From: Pochonia chlamydosporia 170
Taxonomy: Eukaryota; Ascomycota; Sordariomycetes; Hypocreales; Clavicipitaceae
Reading direction: 5' to 3'
Length of the DNA stretch: 64,000 bases
Assembly: GCF_001653235.2 (NCBI RefSeq)
Contig: NC_035790.1
Coordinates: forward strand, 7,440,001-7,504,000
This document shows positions 1 to 11,966 of this stretch, piece by piece; position 1 is the stretch's first letter; every line of letters starts with the position of its first letter. The position numbers and the translations under genes are program-made. The notes beneath the pieces were generated by a model. That model did not search any database, was not told the origin of the DNA, and saw only the letters and a program-made list of their open reading frames with translations.

Positions 1-2
1 GG

Positions 3-281
3 GCTCGTGAGCTCGCACCATCTAATGATAATGCTACCAGGCATGTAACGACAAAGATAATTACCCCACGAATAGAAAATAGATGCCAGACAACTCCGAG
101 ATCACATAAGATCGAGTATAACGACAGCGAAGGTGCCAATTCTGCTGAACGAGAACTATCTGAGGAGCAAGAACCCACTAAGAGCTGCCCTATATTCACA
201 AAAGACACCTTTTGCCAGTTTTGGCGGCTGTTGTTAGCGTTGTATCAACATCGGTGTTTCCATGAGCTGCAATTCAGGTAG
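3..281 (+). CDS. 3' end of an unrecognised gene, open at the left window edge
   Basis: The frame is open from the first bases of the window to a TAG at 279-281 and has no need of a start inside the window, so this is probably the last exon of a gene beginning to the left. The 92 codons are hydrophilic, with an acidic stretch rich in Glu and Ser around the middle followed by a Cys/Phe/Trp-rich tail. I recognise no domain. Bases ~85-200 have a clear relative on the other strand at ~23105-23225, so this sequence took part in the duplication described for the transcription-factor pair. It could also be a fragment of a transposable element. Confidence 0.35.
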   Translation, partial: ARELAPSNDNATRHVTTKIITPRIENRCQTTPRSHKIEYNDSEGANSAERELSEEQEPTKSCPIFTKDTFCQFWRLLLALYQHRCFHELQFR

Positions 282-719
282 GCGGGAGGCTAGGGTTATT
301 TAAGATGGAATATAGTTATAGAGGCTATTGAGACAGCTAGTTGCATCGCCTTTTCTGGGAAGGATTTATTAGAAAGGCGGAATTGGAGATGTCAGAAGCT
401 GAAAAATACATGACTCTGTATCAAAGTGCTGCCTCCCAGGCCCGGACCCATCACAAGCGAGATTGTCACTAAATTACTTCTTAAGCTCGCAAGCTCCCTT
501 TTCTTTTTTTCTGTTTTCTCTCTCTTCTTTAGCTTCAGTTACTTATGTATAGTCATCCTACCTAGTCGTCAATGTACTCGCCTGGACCGTCATATTGGTG
601 TACTAGTGAAGTGTCTAATCCATTCCTCTCATACTGAAATTCCTTTGTCACAAAGTACGCTAGTCCGACAGTCATCAGGATATCAGCTGCGTCTCACGCC
701 CACTTACTACTTGCGAGGC
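282..719. other. no supported gene
   Basis: No open frame with recognisable protein features is seen on either strand. A pyrimidine-rich tract lies around 495-535. Confidence 0.4.
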
Positions 720-1480
720 GTGCACACCTAGACCCGGGGCCTGGGAGACAGCAACACTCTTGGGGTTCAGCAAGTCCAGCAGGTGGCTCACTTCAACGGT
801 GAGAGCTGGGGGTTGACCCTGAAGGCAAGGAACTCTCCATGCGTACGTCGTTCGCAGGATCAGGCACGTATGCTCTCGAGGGACGAAACAGAGTCTGTTG
901 TGTGGTCCACATGTACCAATCCTGCTCAGAGTAGGGGACTTGCTTGCAGCCCCAGAATCCGAAAACCCAGAACAGTCTAGGCCCATTTAGAGGTGAACCG
1001 GCATGCACCGTTCCAGTTCGCCTACCACTTGCTCTGGTCTCGACCAACAACGAACAAAAGAGGGGCGCAATCTTGGTCGCCAATATCACACGCTAATGCG
1101 AGACCCTGCATTTACGGTTGGATGAGCACATCACTCCTGATCGAACTCTCTCCGTATATCATGGGTTCCACGGCAGCATCGCTATAGCACCCAATCGTGG
1201 CATGAACAAATCCGGCATGTGGTCCGAGGCTGATAAGATTGTATAACTAAATATATTCTCTCAGTCGTGTACAACATGCACAGTATCGGAACACACAAAG
1301 TCTAATATCTGTGACTCGTTTGGTGGCTTTCGATCTACGTCTTAACAGAACCTCTGGTGGTACTCAGTCGACTGCGAGTTCGGAGGCAAGTTATAGACTG
1401 ACAGTAGCCAACAAGGCAATACCAGCTCATATGTTCTCGAGCAAGGCAACCCAAGGGACATGGTGTATGTAAGCGTCAAA
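720..1480 (-). repeat. decayed downstream part of regulator A, duplicated at 23.75-24.56 kb
   Basis: On the minus strand this stretch matches the plus strand at about 23750-24560 over most of its length. Shared blocks include the one around 1020-1110 (also at 23940-24030) and the one around 740-840 (also at 24440-24540). No continuous reading frame is left in either copy, so it is probably the degraded body of the transcription factor whose zinc finger is still readable just upstream at 1495-2026. Confidence 0.55.
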
Positions 1481-1494
1481 TTCAACGCTTACCG

Positions 1495-2026
1495 ATGAGT
1501 TTTTATTGACTCTCTTTGTAGCCGGATAAGAATATCAGCTGCTTCCAGCCCGTACTGTACGAAAAAAATGTTGTCCCCGGCTCTAATTCTTTGATAGAGT
1601 TCCTCCGACGTTTCACGATCTGAGTTCTTTAGAAGACAGATAATATGCTCATACGTCTTGAGCCTTCGAAGCAAGTTATCATGCGACCTTTGTAGTGCTT
1701 GTTGGTAAGACTCCCCGTCTTGGACGTCCCTATAATGGCATTTCACTCCTCGGCGAATACAACTGCTGCAAGAAACCCTCTCACCGGAGCACTGGAAATG
1801 ATTTGGCATTGTCAGCAATTCAAATTTGCAAACAACATCTTGGCGGCTGCGCACAAATTACCTTTGATTTCGATCTCCGACAAGGCTCGCATGCAACAGG
1901 GGTGGCTCTCCGCTTGCGCCTTAATGGTTTCTCAGTCATGCTTGCTTCGGAAGTTAATAATGGCCCGTCTCGAGGCAATAATCGCGGGAGACTAGAGCTT
2001 GTCGTCCTGCCTAAGTTCCACGGCAT
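1495..2026 (-). pseudogene. Zn(II)2Cys6 transcription factor A, N-terminal part only
   Basis: The ATG is at 2026. Exon 1 (2026-1862) ends inside the zinc cluster, and a 70-nt intron (1861-1792, TGCTGAC branch site, CCAG acceptor) joins exon 2 (from 1791). Spliced, the finger is C-x2-C-x6-C-x6-C-x2-C-x6-C (CEPCRRSKSK then CSGERVSCSSCIRRGVKC), preceded by a basic KRRKRR-like run and followed by a linker and coiled-coil rich in Leu and Glu, as in fungal C6 regulators. Exon 2 ends near 1495 at a good GTAAGC donor, but beyond it I find no open fungal regulatory domain, only the decayed tail at 720-1480. The gene is divergent from B1 (3362-5790). A second copy of the same start and finger is at 23301. 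It is probably a pseudogene or truncated gene. Confidence 0.7.
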
Positions 2027-2676
2027 TGCCTAAATGCAAAGAGCCAAACCGTGGTGGTTTCAATCAATAGAGTTAACGTGCATGTGTAATTTAGTATCGT
2101 ACGGAGAGTAGTTACTATATGGCAGCAACATATATATCATATCTGCTGCCTCAAACAGGGCGATGTGCCCAGTATCTGTGCGGTCTCTCATGCGTCTCTC
2201 TGGTTCGCCTCATTTGTGTGTTGTCACCTTCGCACCCGTGAATCGGCGCATGGAGCTTACTCCGGTGTGTGCATCTAAGCCAAGAGTCTAGACTGCAGGA
2301 ATGGCGTGAGTGAAGGTCCAACCTCTCAATATTCGGAATCACTGGGCAATCTAGACCCAACGCCTTCTGTTACAACATCGGGTAGCTAATGTGACCGCTG
2401 GTTCAAGCCAGTTGTGGCGCAGGCACCCGTTACGGAGTCACTAGTGTTGGTGCTTTTAGCTGCACTCCGGCGTATCTTTCCTAATGCTAAAGTGGGGATT
2501 CAAGATCTAGATCGAAAGGGAATTGCAATTTTGGTGGAATGGGACAGTAAGCCATTCAGCCACCCAGCAAATAAAGGCCTCAGTCATGGTACCATTGCTA
2601 TTGGGAGCTCCATGGACCTGTTTATATAGTTCTTCGAATAGCTTTCAGTTAGTCCCTTCTCCTTAAATCAAACAAA
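2027..2676. other. spacer between divergent regulators; promoter of A, no gene
   Basis: The part next to the A start (2027 to about 2105) is also present upstream of the second A copy (about 23225-23300), so it is the conserved proximal promoter. The similarity stops abruptly at about 2105, where the second copy switches to sequence related to the left edge of the window. I see nothing recognisable in the rest. Confidence 0.4.
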
Positions 2677-3156
2677 ATGCAGGGGAGGAACAGAATGTTG
2701 CGCCCTGCGCCAATCCGTCCAACCAACCAGCCAGCCGCAGAACCAACAACCGAAACGAGGGCGCAGGTAGCAAGCTACTACTGCAAACAGCAGGAGCTCA
2801 GAACAGCGCGCCAAAAGCATCGGAGAAAGGTGTTTAAGGTGGTCCGGAGAGGCTACTTCGAGAAGGAAGACGATGAGAAGTTGCGAAACCAGCTACAAGG
2901 CATCCATATTTCTACCAAAATGCAACGAAACGCTGACATTCCACCGGAGCGCCACCGCCTTGCCGCCATTTTAGGTGATTTTGATGACGATTTATCTGAG
3001 AAGCAAGTTGTGGAGAGGAAAGTCGACGCCATTAACGCTGTGGTTGCCTATTCGTCTAATTGCATTAACGCAATAGCAAAAACGCATCATGTACCGGCTA
3101 AAGAGGCCAGTTTGGCATTCGCAGGCCACAACACTGGCGCAAGAATAATGATCTAG
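2677..3156 (+). pseudogene. C-terminal fragment of a DUF3435/FluG-type protein (tyrosine-recombinase family)
   Basis: The 159-codon frame starts at ATG 2677 and stops at 3156. Its middle has the pattern seen near the C-terminus of fungal DUF3435 proteins: a basic helix, a (R/K)-x-x-YF segment (RRGYFEKEDDEKLRNQL), then PPERHRLAAILGDF, then a conserved helix (VERKVDAINAVVAY). A fragment with the same order of motifs is at 29.5-30.2 kb. The N-terminal tyrosine-recombinase catalytic region is absent upstream, so this is a relic or a very short derivative. Complete members include the captain recombinases that move Starship elements. That identity is inferred from motif order, not from an alignment. 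It sits between the two divergent regulators A and B1, so it may mark an old insertion. Confidence 0.5.
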
Positions 3157-3361
3157 ATTTGCCAATCCAACTTCGCATTGAGGTGGCGTCAGCTTTGTCA
3201 ACCCACCCACAGGGCCAACATGCTAGGCTCAACTGTTGGGCCGCGGCATGAGCCTCAGACCAAGCATGGCATGTTCGCACGTTTGTGCTGAACTGAGGGA
3301 ACGCCTGTAAATTAGCCGCTAGGAAATTGGCAGCATCAAGCACCAGCTTGTTATTATTCCC

Positions 3362-5790
3362 AGAACAATCAACTCCCCAGCTTGTAAGAGGAAGCGATGT
3401 GCGGTAACCGTCGCTTGCAACTCCTGTAGAAACAGAAAAACTGCTGTGAGATACTGTAAAGTAACATGGAGAGATGGTTCTAATGACGATTATTAGTGCG
3501 ACGGTAAACGACCGGTATGTACACCATGCTTCAGACGTGGCATTGTATGCACATACGCCACCGATTCTGCGAACGAAACACATATGGCGGCTTTGGAAAG
3601 ACAGAACAAGGTTTTAGAGTCAAATAAAGATGAACTATTAGAGATATTGGACCTTCTGAAGTCCGACTCGGATGAAAGATCAATGGCTTTGCTTCTCAAG
3701 TTGAAGGCATCCACTGAGACAGATATTTCGGCTCTTTGGGACTTGTTGAAGAGAGATGTGACAACAGAAGATGGGAGTATTTTGGACCACCTTTGCGTAA
3801 CAAGTACCAGTGATGTGCCGTCACAATCGAGTTCCGAGTTCAACCTTATACTTCGCCATCCAGTAGCATATCCGGCTTTAGCTCCGGTTGATTTGCCTTC
3901 GAAACTTCTACGCCCTTCGCCGATTCGATTAGCGAAGGCATATCGTGGCGAAAACGAGCTTTTTGGGTATGTATATCTTTCTCAGCCCAAGATATGTGCT
4001 TATGCCGTCTCTAAACGCCCTGCAGATCCATCCCGCAAGGCCCTCAGCCTGTTCCAATACCAAGCTCACAAACGCCTGCGGATCCTTCCACGGTGATCCC
4101 GGGAAAAAGTCCACTGTCCTACTGCGATGACCGGCTGGCGAGTTTAAAGATCATTCAATGGACTTCAGTACCTGTGACTGATGAATTCGCTGCTGGTGCC
4201 ATATCTCTCTTTCTTAAAACAGATCACCCAATTCTTGGGTTATTTGATGCGGAGCTCTTCATAAACGACCTAGTCGAGCCATGTCTTCGATTTTGCTCAC
4301 CACTCTTAGTGAATTCTCTTCTATACTGGGCTTGTGTAAATATATTCCCAGAGTCCTCTAAGTACAGAATTTGACGTTAATAGCAAGCTTATGCGGCGTT
4401 CGACCCGCGAGCTATTGCATACAGTGACGCGTTCTTCATTGAGGCCGATAATCTCTGGTCCCTCGAATGGCGAAGTGATTCACTCAATGCGGTCGCCGCT
4501 TCCCAGTTTTTGAGCTTAGGTTCAGTCTACTACGGCAAGGATGGGGGAGTGCCGTATTTGAACCAAGGAATCCAGATGGCGCAGCGTATGAAGCTCTTTG
4601 GAGTGCCAGATACTGCCACATCGCAGACTGTACATGCACAACCACAAGAATGGACACGAGCCATGTCACACACGGCCTGGGGGGCCTATAACTGGACTAC
4701 GTTAGTCTCGAGCGTTCTTGGGGATCACATTAGCTAAGACGCAGACCAGGATGCGATGCATACAGTTTCAGGAGCAGGATCAGTCAATTCGCTATCCACC
4801 CAGATTGGCAATTCCTGGATTGAGAAGTAGTGGCCTTGAATCCGACAGCACGACCGAGCAGATTCCTTCGCAACCCGCCCCTTACTTTACGGGGCCAACT
4901 TTCCCGGCTTTATGTGAACTTTGGTCCATTGCAAGTCAGTGGATTCTGGAATATTATAAGGATGGAGGCAGCGAGATTGTCAGTAGAATATCTCAGGAGT
5001 ATGCTGAATCCATGTATCAGAAACTTTTGAGCTGGTCGGACAAGCTACCTAACGAAATAGCTCGTGGCGACGAAAGCACTGATCACAGCGCCACAATGCA
5101 GTATGTATCCCCCAAGATGGTATTATTTCCAACTACACTAGTGTTGAACTAATATTGAACAGCATCTGGCTGCACATTTTAATTCTAAGCATATTCCGAC
5201 CGTTCGCTACATCAGCACAAAGAGTCGCTCCGAAGATTAACACCACGCAGTTTTGGCCCATGGGCCCATTCATGGCATCAGTAAAACAGTTGAAACACCT
5301 AGTTCGGATCTTCGATTGCAGGTATCCTTCCTCTAGCCGTAGCATTTTGTGGCATGTTGCTTTGCTACAGGTCGCTAATGTTATGGTGAACATGGTAGGC
5401 GACCCTGACAGTCTTGCATATTTTCTACTCTGCATCTCATGTTATCGAGATCTCTATCCTTCTTACCGCGTTGTTTACTCCATTGTAAAGGGATTACTTT
5501 CAATGGCACGCCAAAGGGGCGTTATATCTGGCTCAACAGCCGCATCATTGTTTGAACAAATGCAGAATACCGGCAAGCACCACATGGCACTAGATAGTAT
5601 CCGAGCTGCATTTGTGGTTGATTTGGACCTGGCTCTTACAAATACTAGCTCCTCCCAGGTGGACGCACTTGCCGACGACTTTGACACTATGGCTATGTTT
5701 GACGCGCTGACCGTTTCTACGGATTACATTGCCATCTCATCTGCTGACACACCTAGCCACAGTCCGCTAGACCTAGCAGATGGAAGTTAA
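3362..5790 (+). CDS. Zn(II)2Cys6 transcription factor B1, full-length frame without an ATG
   Basis: This is a nuclear C6 zinc-cluster regulator with a middle homology region. Exons: 3362-3445, 3497-3966, 4026-4335, 4384-4700, 4750-5100 and 5163-5790, totalling 2160 nt (720 codons with stop). Introns are 48-62 nt with normal ends. The finger is split by intron 1: CNSCRNRKTA then CDGKRPVCTPCFRRGIVC, with exact C6 spacing. A Leu-rich coiled coil (ERQNKVLESNKDELLEIL) follows, then the fungal regulatory domain with LLYWAC^QAYAAFDPRA at the exon 3/4 joint. The oddity is the start: the second copy (ATG at 18008) aligns its ATG with AGA at 3362 here, and an in-frame stop lies at 3320-3322, so no start codon is visible. 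The next in-frame ATG (3584) is after the finger. Either a 5' exon is spliced in or the gene has lost its start. Confidence 0.75.
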
Positions 5791-6099
5791 TGCCGCACGA
5801 GAAATCAGCAGGAAACAAGTACCCTACTCTCATACATGTTCTAATTTAGACCGGATACTCACTATGCACATATTAGTTGGGAATGCGTGGCGGCACTCAC
5901 ATGCGGTCGTCTGTATCTGCAACCGCTCCCCCCTTCTTTCCCTTTTCACCAAATAAAAAAAGAAGAGGGTCGCAGATTTAAATTTAACAAACCTGGACTA
6001 TTTCTGATACCTGTTGCCCGTGTTCATGGCCTCTCTCACAGACCCTCATGAAAAGTAGCGGACGAACCGGAAGAAATACCCCATCGTAATGGAGTTTGA
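5791..6099. other. 3' flank of B1, no gene seen
   Basis: It holds an A-rich run (about 5951-5965) and no coding signal. Confidence 0.35.
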
Positions 6100-6619
6100 G
6101 CGAATGGGAATTCTGTAGAATCCATCTATGCTATTCAAAGGCTTGGTGAAGTCGAAAGAACCGACGATGACATATCCAATCAAGGTACCGTCCCTGTGAC
6201 AGCAAATTGCTTAGTCGTGTATAACTAATTTGACAGAGTTCGACGTGCTGTTTAAGAGCTGGGAATACGTCCCGGGTTGGTGGAATGGCCAAGACTTTGC
6301 GATTCGATTGGCATATTTACTTCTCAAAACAAACAAAGAAGCTAGCAGGACTTTAGTTGCCCTTGAAAGAGAATTTAGGCAGCTGATATTCGAGAAAACA
6401 GCCGACGTCCGCGACCGGAATGTGGACCTCTTCGCCCAATTGAAGGCTCTTGATATGTGTGACCGCAGGGGATTCGTCTGCTGGCTAACCAATATGTGGA
6501 AACTCCACAGAAGGATACCAGATCTTGAACCGTTCCACCGAGAATTATGCGACGGCTGGGGATGGATGGAAGAGAGGATATCGCCCCTTGCAGTGCCTGG
6601 GATGTGTATCCCTGGGTGA
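6100..6619 (+). CDS. hypothetical protein, probably partial, with one intron
   Basis: Two open stretches join at a plausible 51-nt intron (donor GTACCG at 6185, acceptor TTGACAG at 6235), giving a protein that reads ..IYAIQRLGEVERTDDD.. into ..QEFDVLFKSWEYVPGWW... The second exon (about 128 codons) has balanced composition, Trp/Phe-rich segments and no repeats, and ends at 6619. I see no ATG in frame at the 5' end, and an in-frame TGA lies just upstream near 6100, so the start is either another exon or lost. No family is recognised. Confidence 0.35.
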
Positions 6620-7943
6620 CGGTGAAGGCGCCCTTACGATGACGGCTTGGATGAATTCTGGTGTACTGCTTGTGGCTGGCGCTCGCTGTAGCTGCTGCAC
6701 TATATTTGTGCGACTGCTGGAGAGTGGGCGTTCGGGGAGTATGGACTAATGGAGGCGAAATGTCTGGTTCTAAAATCCGTGTCCATGTTATCCCATGTCG
6801 AGTAATCCATAGTCACGGAGAATCGTTTAATGCTAGTTCCCACGAAGATACAGATTGAAGAAACTGGTTGCCAAGGTAAATAATTGTGACAGGAAACAGT
6901 GTTTTAATTAACCCATAATGTTGTTGAACGCGGGGTCTGAGCCGTACGCCAGCGTGGGCTCCGTCGCATGGACGGTGTCTTAACCCGCAGGAGGAAAAAG
7001 TAAAGGGACAGAGACGCCACCATGACCTGTAGCTACTAGGAATCTCTCCATCATCTATAAAGCGAATGCCTGGCACTCATGATCACCGTCTCTTTCAAAC
7101 TGCTGCCTATGACTCCAGGACACTACGCGATACCTGCCCAGGGCTCCGTCGCCACCTACCCAGTATATAAACACGCATTGTAAGCTTCACAAGATAAGTG
7201 TTTGCTTTCCTTCGCAAGGCAAGCGCCCTGCTTCTCAGGCTCTCAAGCTCGTTCCTCAAGGCATTGGCGGACCCCGTAGGGGACCGGTCTCCTGTCCGGT
7301 CGCCAACATTCAGCCACAGCGCAGCCACCAAGCCTCCGACATCGTGACCAGAGCATTTGATGATGAATATTACGGTTCTGGCTGTCAGTGAAGCAAGCTC
7401 ATGAAGAATTCCTGATGCGAAGAGAAAAGATCCTATGTGACTCCAAAATTGCTCACTTCTAAGTCTCAATCTGTTTCAGGCTCTTCGATACTTTATTCAA
7501 GGATCGAATTATAGATCAATGGACGTTGAATCTGGAGGGATGCGAAAGCCCGACATATATGGTCGCATTATGTTCCGATCGACAAGAGACACGGAACTGA
7601 AATAGTAGATTAGGAGCTGCGTATGCGTATTTTCTCTTCCTTCAGGAATCTGTTCTCTTGACTTCTTAACCTTCCTTTCGTCCGAGCTTTTACCCCTCAT
7701 AATTCCTTTTTCCGGCTATGTTTTCTCTCATGATTACCGATGCGATGTGTCGTCAATTACAAGTCCGGTCGCAGAGTCGACGGAGGGTTACTTATCAACT
7801 AACATAGGTCACTTGAAAATTGTTTGAGGGTAGCGCATGGATGTACCGTCCTACACTCCTCTTGATAGCATGTGCACAAAGAGAACAAAAGATGAAATAC
7901 GGTGCCCTCAGAGACCATCCATCAGAATTTAGTGTTGCTGACT
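6620..7943. other. no supported gene
   Basis: A minus-strand frame at 7107-7469 (120 codons, hydrophobic start and a basic Leu/Ala helix) is the best candidate, but it shows no family resemblance or splice context. The stretch just before the Mutator-like transposase was searched for the start of a terminal inverted repeat and none was found. Confidence 0.35.
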
Positions 7944-10054
7944 ATGACGTGCCCTCCAGGCTTTGCTGAATCCAGTGAAACGCTACCCATCGATTCAGCA
8001 GATGAATCAAATAGCGACTCCGATGAGTGTAACGATAATCACGACACTGAGGAGTGGAATGGTCAGCCTGGGGCGTGGACTTTCCGTCTGACTCCCCGCT
8101 TCTAACGGCAAGTTATAAGTCCGTTGACACGCTCTTCGACACACTGAAAGAGTTTTGTATTAGGAATCGGATGGGCCTGGTCGCAATAAGGAGCCAAAAG
8201 AACAAGGCAAAGACACAAACGGTCAAATACGAGCTTGTCTGTGACAAGAGCCGGTATTATAAGCCCAGAGAATCCACTGCCCAATTGCGGAAGACGAATA
8301 CAACAAAGGTGGCCGCCAGCTGCCCGTTCAAAGTAATCGTTCAGTCCCTCCAGCCTAATAATTTTGAATGGTCCCTGAGAGTTGTTAGCTCCGTCCATCG
8401 AGACCACGCGCCATCGCAAAATCTTACTGAGTACTATCACTGGCGGAAGTTATCGGACGACCAGATGGATTTTCTGGAGTGTCTTTGTCTTGACAAGACA
8501 ATCTCCTCTCGGTCTATATATAAGCAGCTCCGTCAAAAGTGGCCTCAGGTTGCTGTTCGAAGGAGAGATATTTATAACTGGCGATGGAAAGTCATCCAAA
8601 CCAAACGTCAAGGATACGGCCCTACTAATGACTTTGTACGGACGCTCACTGAGTCCAAGAAAATCTGGATTTGGGGGCTAGATTGGATTAAGGACGAGTT
8701 CCGCTTTCGGAATGCTGCTTGGGGATACCATCAAGGTGGGAAAATGTGGCAGCAATTTTCTGCATGCCTCCAAATTGATGCTACATACAAGACCAACTGC
8801 TATAAAATGCCTTTGGTTACTGCTGTGACCGTATCATCTGAGAAGACTTCCATGCCAATATGTTATGGCCTTCTGAATAATGAGCGGCTTGCTAGTTATG
8901 TGTGGTTCCTCCAACAGCTATTGAGATTCCAACGGGCGGGCAACATCGACCCACCAAAGGTTATTATCACAGACAAGGACGACCAGTTGCGTGCTGCAGC
9001 ACGGCAAATCTTCCCCGAAGCGCAACTCCAACTATGCATTTTTCACATCAACAGCAATGTAGTGCTATCCATCAAGAAGTGGTGGAGGAAACCTGATGAT
9101 TCCGAGACAGATGAGGATGATGAAGATGCGGAAAATGCCGATATCCGAGACATGGAACGGAGAAACACCAACATGAAAGACATGAAGGATGCCAAACTGG
9201 AGCCTCTTCCTAAGCGGGTATTAAATACACGTGCGGGTTTATACCTGCTCTGGAGATATATGGTGTTTAGCAGGTCGGAGGATGAGTTCAATAAAGCCTG
9301 GTCCCAGCTTCAAGAGACATTCCAACATCAGGAGCGGATTTTGAGGTACCTTAAGGACACATATTTGCCTTTGAAGAAAGAGTGGGCTTGCTGCTATACT
9401 CGCCATTATAGAAACTTCGGTTTTCTTACGACAGCACCAGCAGAGTCAAATCATCATTCTTTGAAGACCTACCACTTATCCCTCCAGTCCGACCTCCCTG
9501 ATGTGGAAGAAGCAGCAGCTAGTCAAACAAGGGACAAACGCCAGCTGTACAAAGGCAAAATACAGCAAGCGAATAACACCATTCGAAATCAGTTCTCAGG
9601 GAGAGAATGGCTTGGCCAGCTGCCTCTAAGGGTTACTCGCTGGGCTCTAGACCAGCTGAACAGGATCCACATGTATATGGAGTCAAGTCAGGTTCTGAAA
9701 AAGCCGTTATCAGCTTGTACAGGCTCTACCAAGGCCCAATACGGCTTACCCTGTGCTCGTAGACTCTTGGAGTTGGCTTGTCATGACGAGCCACTAAAGA
9801 AGGAGGACTTAGATCGGTTTTGGCACATCAAGCGTTCTCGAGAAATTGACGACCCTCTTCTACAGGTACAACGCCCACCAATGGGAATACCCAAAGGTCG
9901 ACCACGAAACGGCGAACCATTTGGCAACGAGCATGCAACTTCTCGTCATCAACTTGCTCCCCAAAGCACAACACGAAGCGGTGTTCAGAGATCTGCACGT
10001 CGTAGCTACTCAATTCGAGCTTGGGAGAAGTCTCGACGAGGAGGATGCAACTGA
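7944..10054 (+). CDS. MULE transposase (Hop/FAR1-like)
   Basis: The main frame (8054-10054) is 666 codons. An N-terminal FAR1-like DNA-binding region (about residues 20-120, with CPFKV and HRDHAPS) is followed by the MULE catalytic core: first Asp in LQIDATYKTN, second in VIITDKDDQLR, the C-x2-H motif CIFHIN, and the catalytic Glu in APAESNHHSLK. An acidic insert (SETDEDDEDAEN) lies between. A likely N-terminal extension is open from ATG 7944 in another frame and runs into the main frame around 8060-8100, so one base is lost or gained there or a small intron is missed. At the C-terminus two overlapping frames both look protein-like (to 10054 and to 10202), and a GTACAA donor near 9866 could switch between them. 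It is probably an inactive or alternatively spliced copy of a cut-and-paste transposase. Confidence 0.8.
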
Positions 10055-10202
10055 CTTACAAGACCAACAAAAACATCCCCATAAACGTATGAAGATTGCG
10101 GATGCTGTAACAACTCGAGTTACTCGTCAACAGGCAAAGAGGCAAAGAGGCAAAGAGCCAGGTACAGTCCAACTAAACAGCACAATCTTCCAAAAACAGT
10201 GA
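7944..10202 (+). mobile_element. Mutator-like element (MULE), transposase-bearing part; ends not found
   Basis: The interval holds a MULE transposase and the short frames next to it. Just downstream (10407-10447) a 19-bp motif beginning GGGTGCGTCC is repeated twice, which could belong to the right end. No inverted match was found to the left of the gene, so element borders and target duplication are not established. It may be a truncated copy. Confidence 0.6.
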
Positions 10203-10406
10203 AGGATTGTGACATAAACGGCTCTCCGCCATCCAAAGCAAAGGGAAATGAAAAGGTTGGCGATATTATTATAGTAGCAACGGATTAGAAACCCGCCTAA
10301 ACGAGGCGAGAATTGCAATGGTAGCATGTAATTACCTTACTGCAGACTTTGACAGCACAAATTCGATCGGGGCATTATCGGAGACAGGCTGTGGCTGAAT
10401 ATGGGG

Positions 10407-10447
10407 GGGTGCGTCCGGATAGAGATTTGGGTGCGTCCAAATAGAGA
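10407..10447. repeat. two tandem 19-bp motifs starting GGGTGCGTCC
   Basis: Copies at 10407-10425 and 10429-10447 differ at two adjacent bases (GG or AA after GTCC) and both end ATAGAGA. They sit 200 bp past the Mutator-like transposase and 55 bp before the end of regulator C. They could be transposase-binding or terminal sequence. Confidence 0.55.
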
Positions 10448-11958
10448 CTGTCAACCTGAAACTGCACCTGGCAGATGTTTGGAGCCGTAGGAGCTGCGTG
10501 TCAATCTATTTTGAGGCTAGCCCTCCAACATGCAATGATATCACCTAGTTCAATACCTACCCCTTCTGAGTCAACATCTAATTCCTTTTCACCCAATAAT
10601 TTGAGCTGCCGGCCATGAGTAGGGACAACAAACCCAAGAGGAATATCGTCATTCTCCCTTCCATTTACGTTCAGGTTGCTAAAATATGGCGCCGAGTCGG
10701 AGGGTAGCCGCACGTCTAATTGATTCGCAACAGCCACCAGCCCTTCAAGCAGGAGTTCTGACAATGGATATGCCGTCACCTGATGAAGAATTTGGCAACC
10801 CCGCCAAAGGGTTCGTTCCGCGGATGATGACGTGCTAACAAGACCGATGAGGGTTATGGTGCATGTGTAGGCGAAAAGGAGGGCAGTCAGGGAGCTTTGG
10901 CGATGGGAAGGGTACTGAGTCAGATGTCGATCAACATGCTTTATGATGCTTTGGCAGTGTTGGACGCAAACATTGTTGGGACTATCCAGAGAGGAGTGCA
11001 TTTGAGTATGCCAACGTTGCTGGAGTCGCGCGATGTTGGCGGCCACCACGTGGTGATATGCCCTGGAATCTAGTATGAGGTCAAGGTTATTGATTGCAGC
11101 ACAGCAAGTCACTCACCACAAATGGCAATGCTCGAAGTGGTGCTTCCCTTGGTATTCTTCTTCCTTGGGTAACTTGGATTGGAGCGTCTGCAGCTCACGG
11201 TATAGCTGAGCTAGTTGCAAACTGCCAGTTCTGGTTCCATCTTGAAGATCATGTCTTACGTCACAATCCATGGCCTTATTGAAGATTTCGGATAAATCAC
11301 AAGCATATCCCAGTGCCATATCCTCCTTTTCGTAACCAAGCCGGGCAGGGATTGACTCTCCTGCCTCAAGTTCACTCTGGGAATCATCCTTCATCCCATC
11401 GACAAGTCTGAGCGGCCGAGGCAAATCAGGTGTAGGAAAGAGAGATGACCGAAAATACACGGAGGAACAGATGCTGCGATAATGTGAGCGTCGTGACTAA
11501 ACGATCCAATGACAATGTATAGAACAGCTAGGAGGTCACTAAACTAACCTGTCGAAGCAGAACATGCCCCAAACAGCTTTAGAAATGGCTCGACGGCTGT
11601 CAGCTGCATAAGAGGTATTTGAAAGCGCTCGTTTAATGTTTGGCATCATGCGCTCCATCATTTCGTGGCCTGCAGCTCGAAACATGCTTCCCGCCCGGTC
11701 TCGTCCCAAACAGCAGCAGTATGAAAACATGACGAAGAGGGCCTGTGCCGTCGAGAGCGAAGCCCGTCCAGCTTCCAAGTCAAGTAGTCGTTTTGCTTCG
11801 GTGAAAAAGGCCAGGCCTAGCCCCCGATTGGTTAATGCGTAATGTAACTAGATATTCATGGTTAGTATCACGGACTATCTGCACACCGGCAACGACTCTT
11901 ACTGCCGTAATGGCGCAAATAGAATTAACTAGCAACAGGGAACAAAACCATCCATTTC

Positions 11959-11966
11959 GAGGCAGC
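11959..11966. repeat. left target-site duplication GAGGCAGC
   Basis: Eight bases immediately before the left end of the hAT element, repeated exactly at 15486-15493. Confidence 0.95.

Noticed and set aside
3098..3583. 161-codon minus-strand frame upstream of regulator B1
   Set aside because: Overlaps the first exon and intron of B1 antisense; the plus-strand finger with exact cysteine spacing is far stronger evidence.
8102..8440. Minus-strand open frame inside the MULE transposase
   Set aside because: Antisense shadow of a well-supported transposase frame; no motifs of its own.
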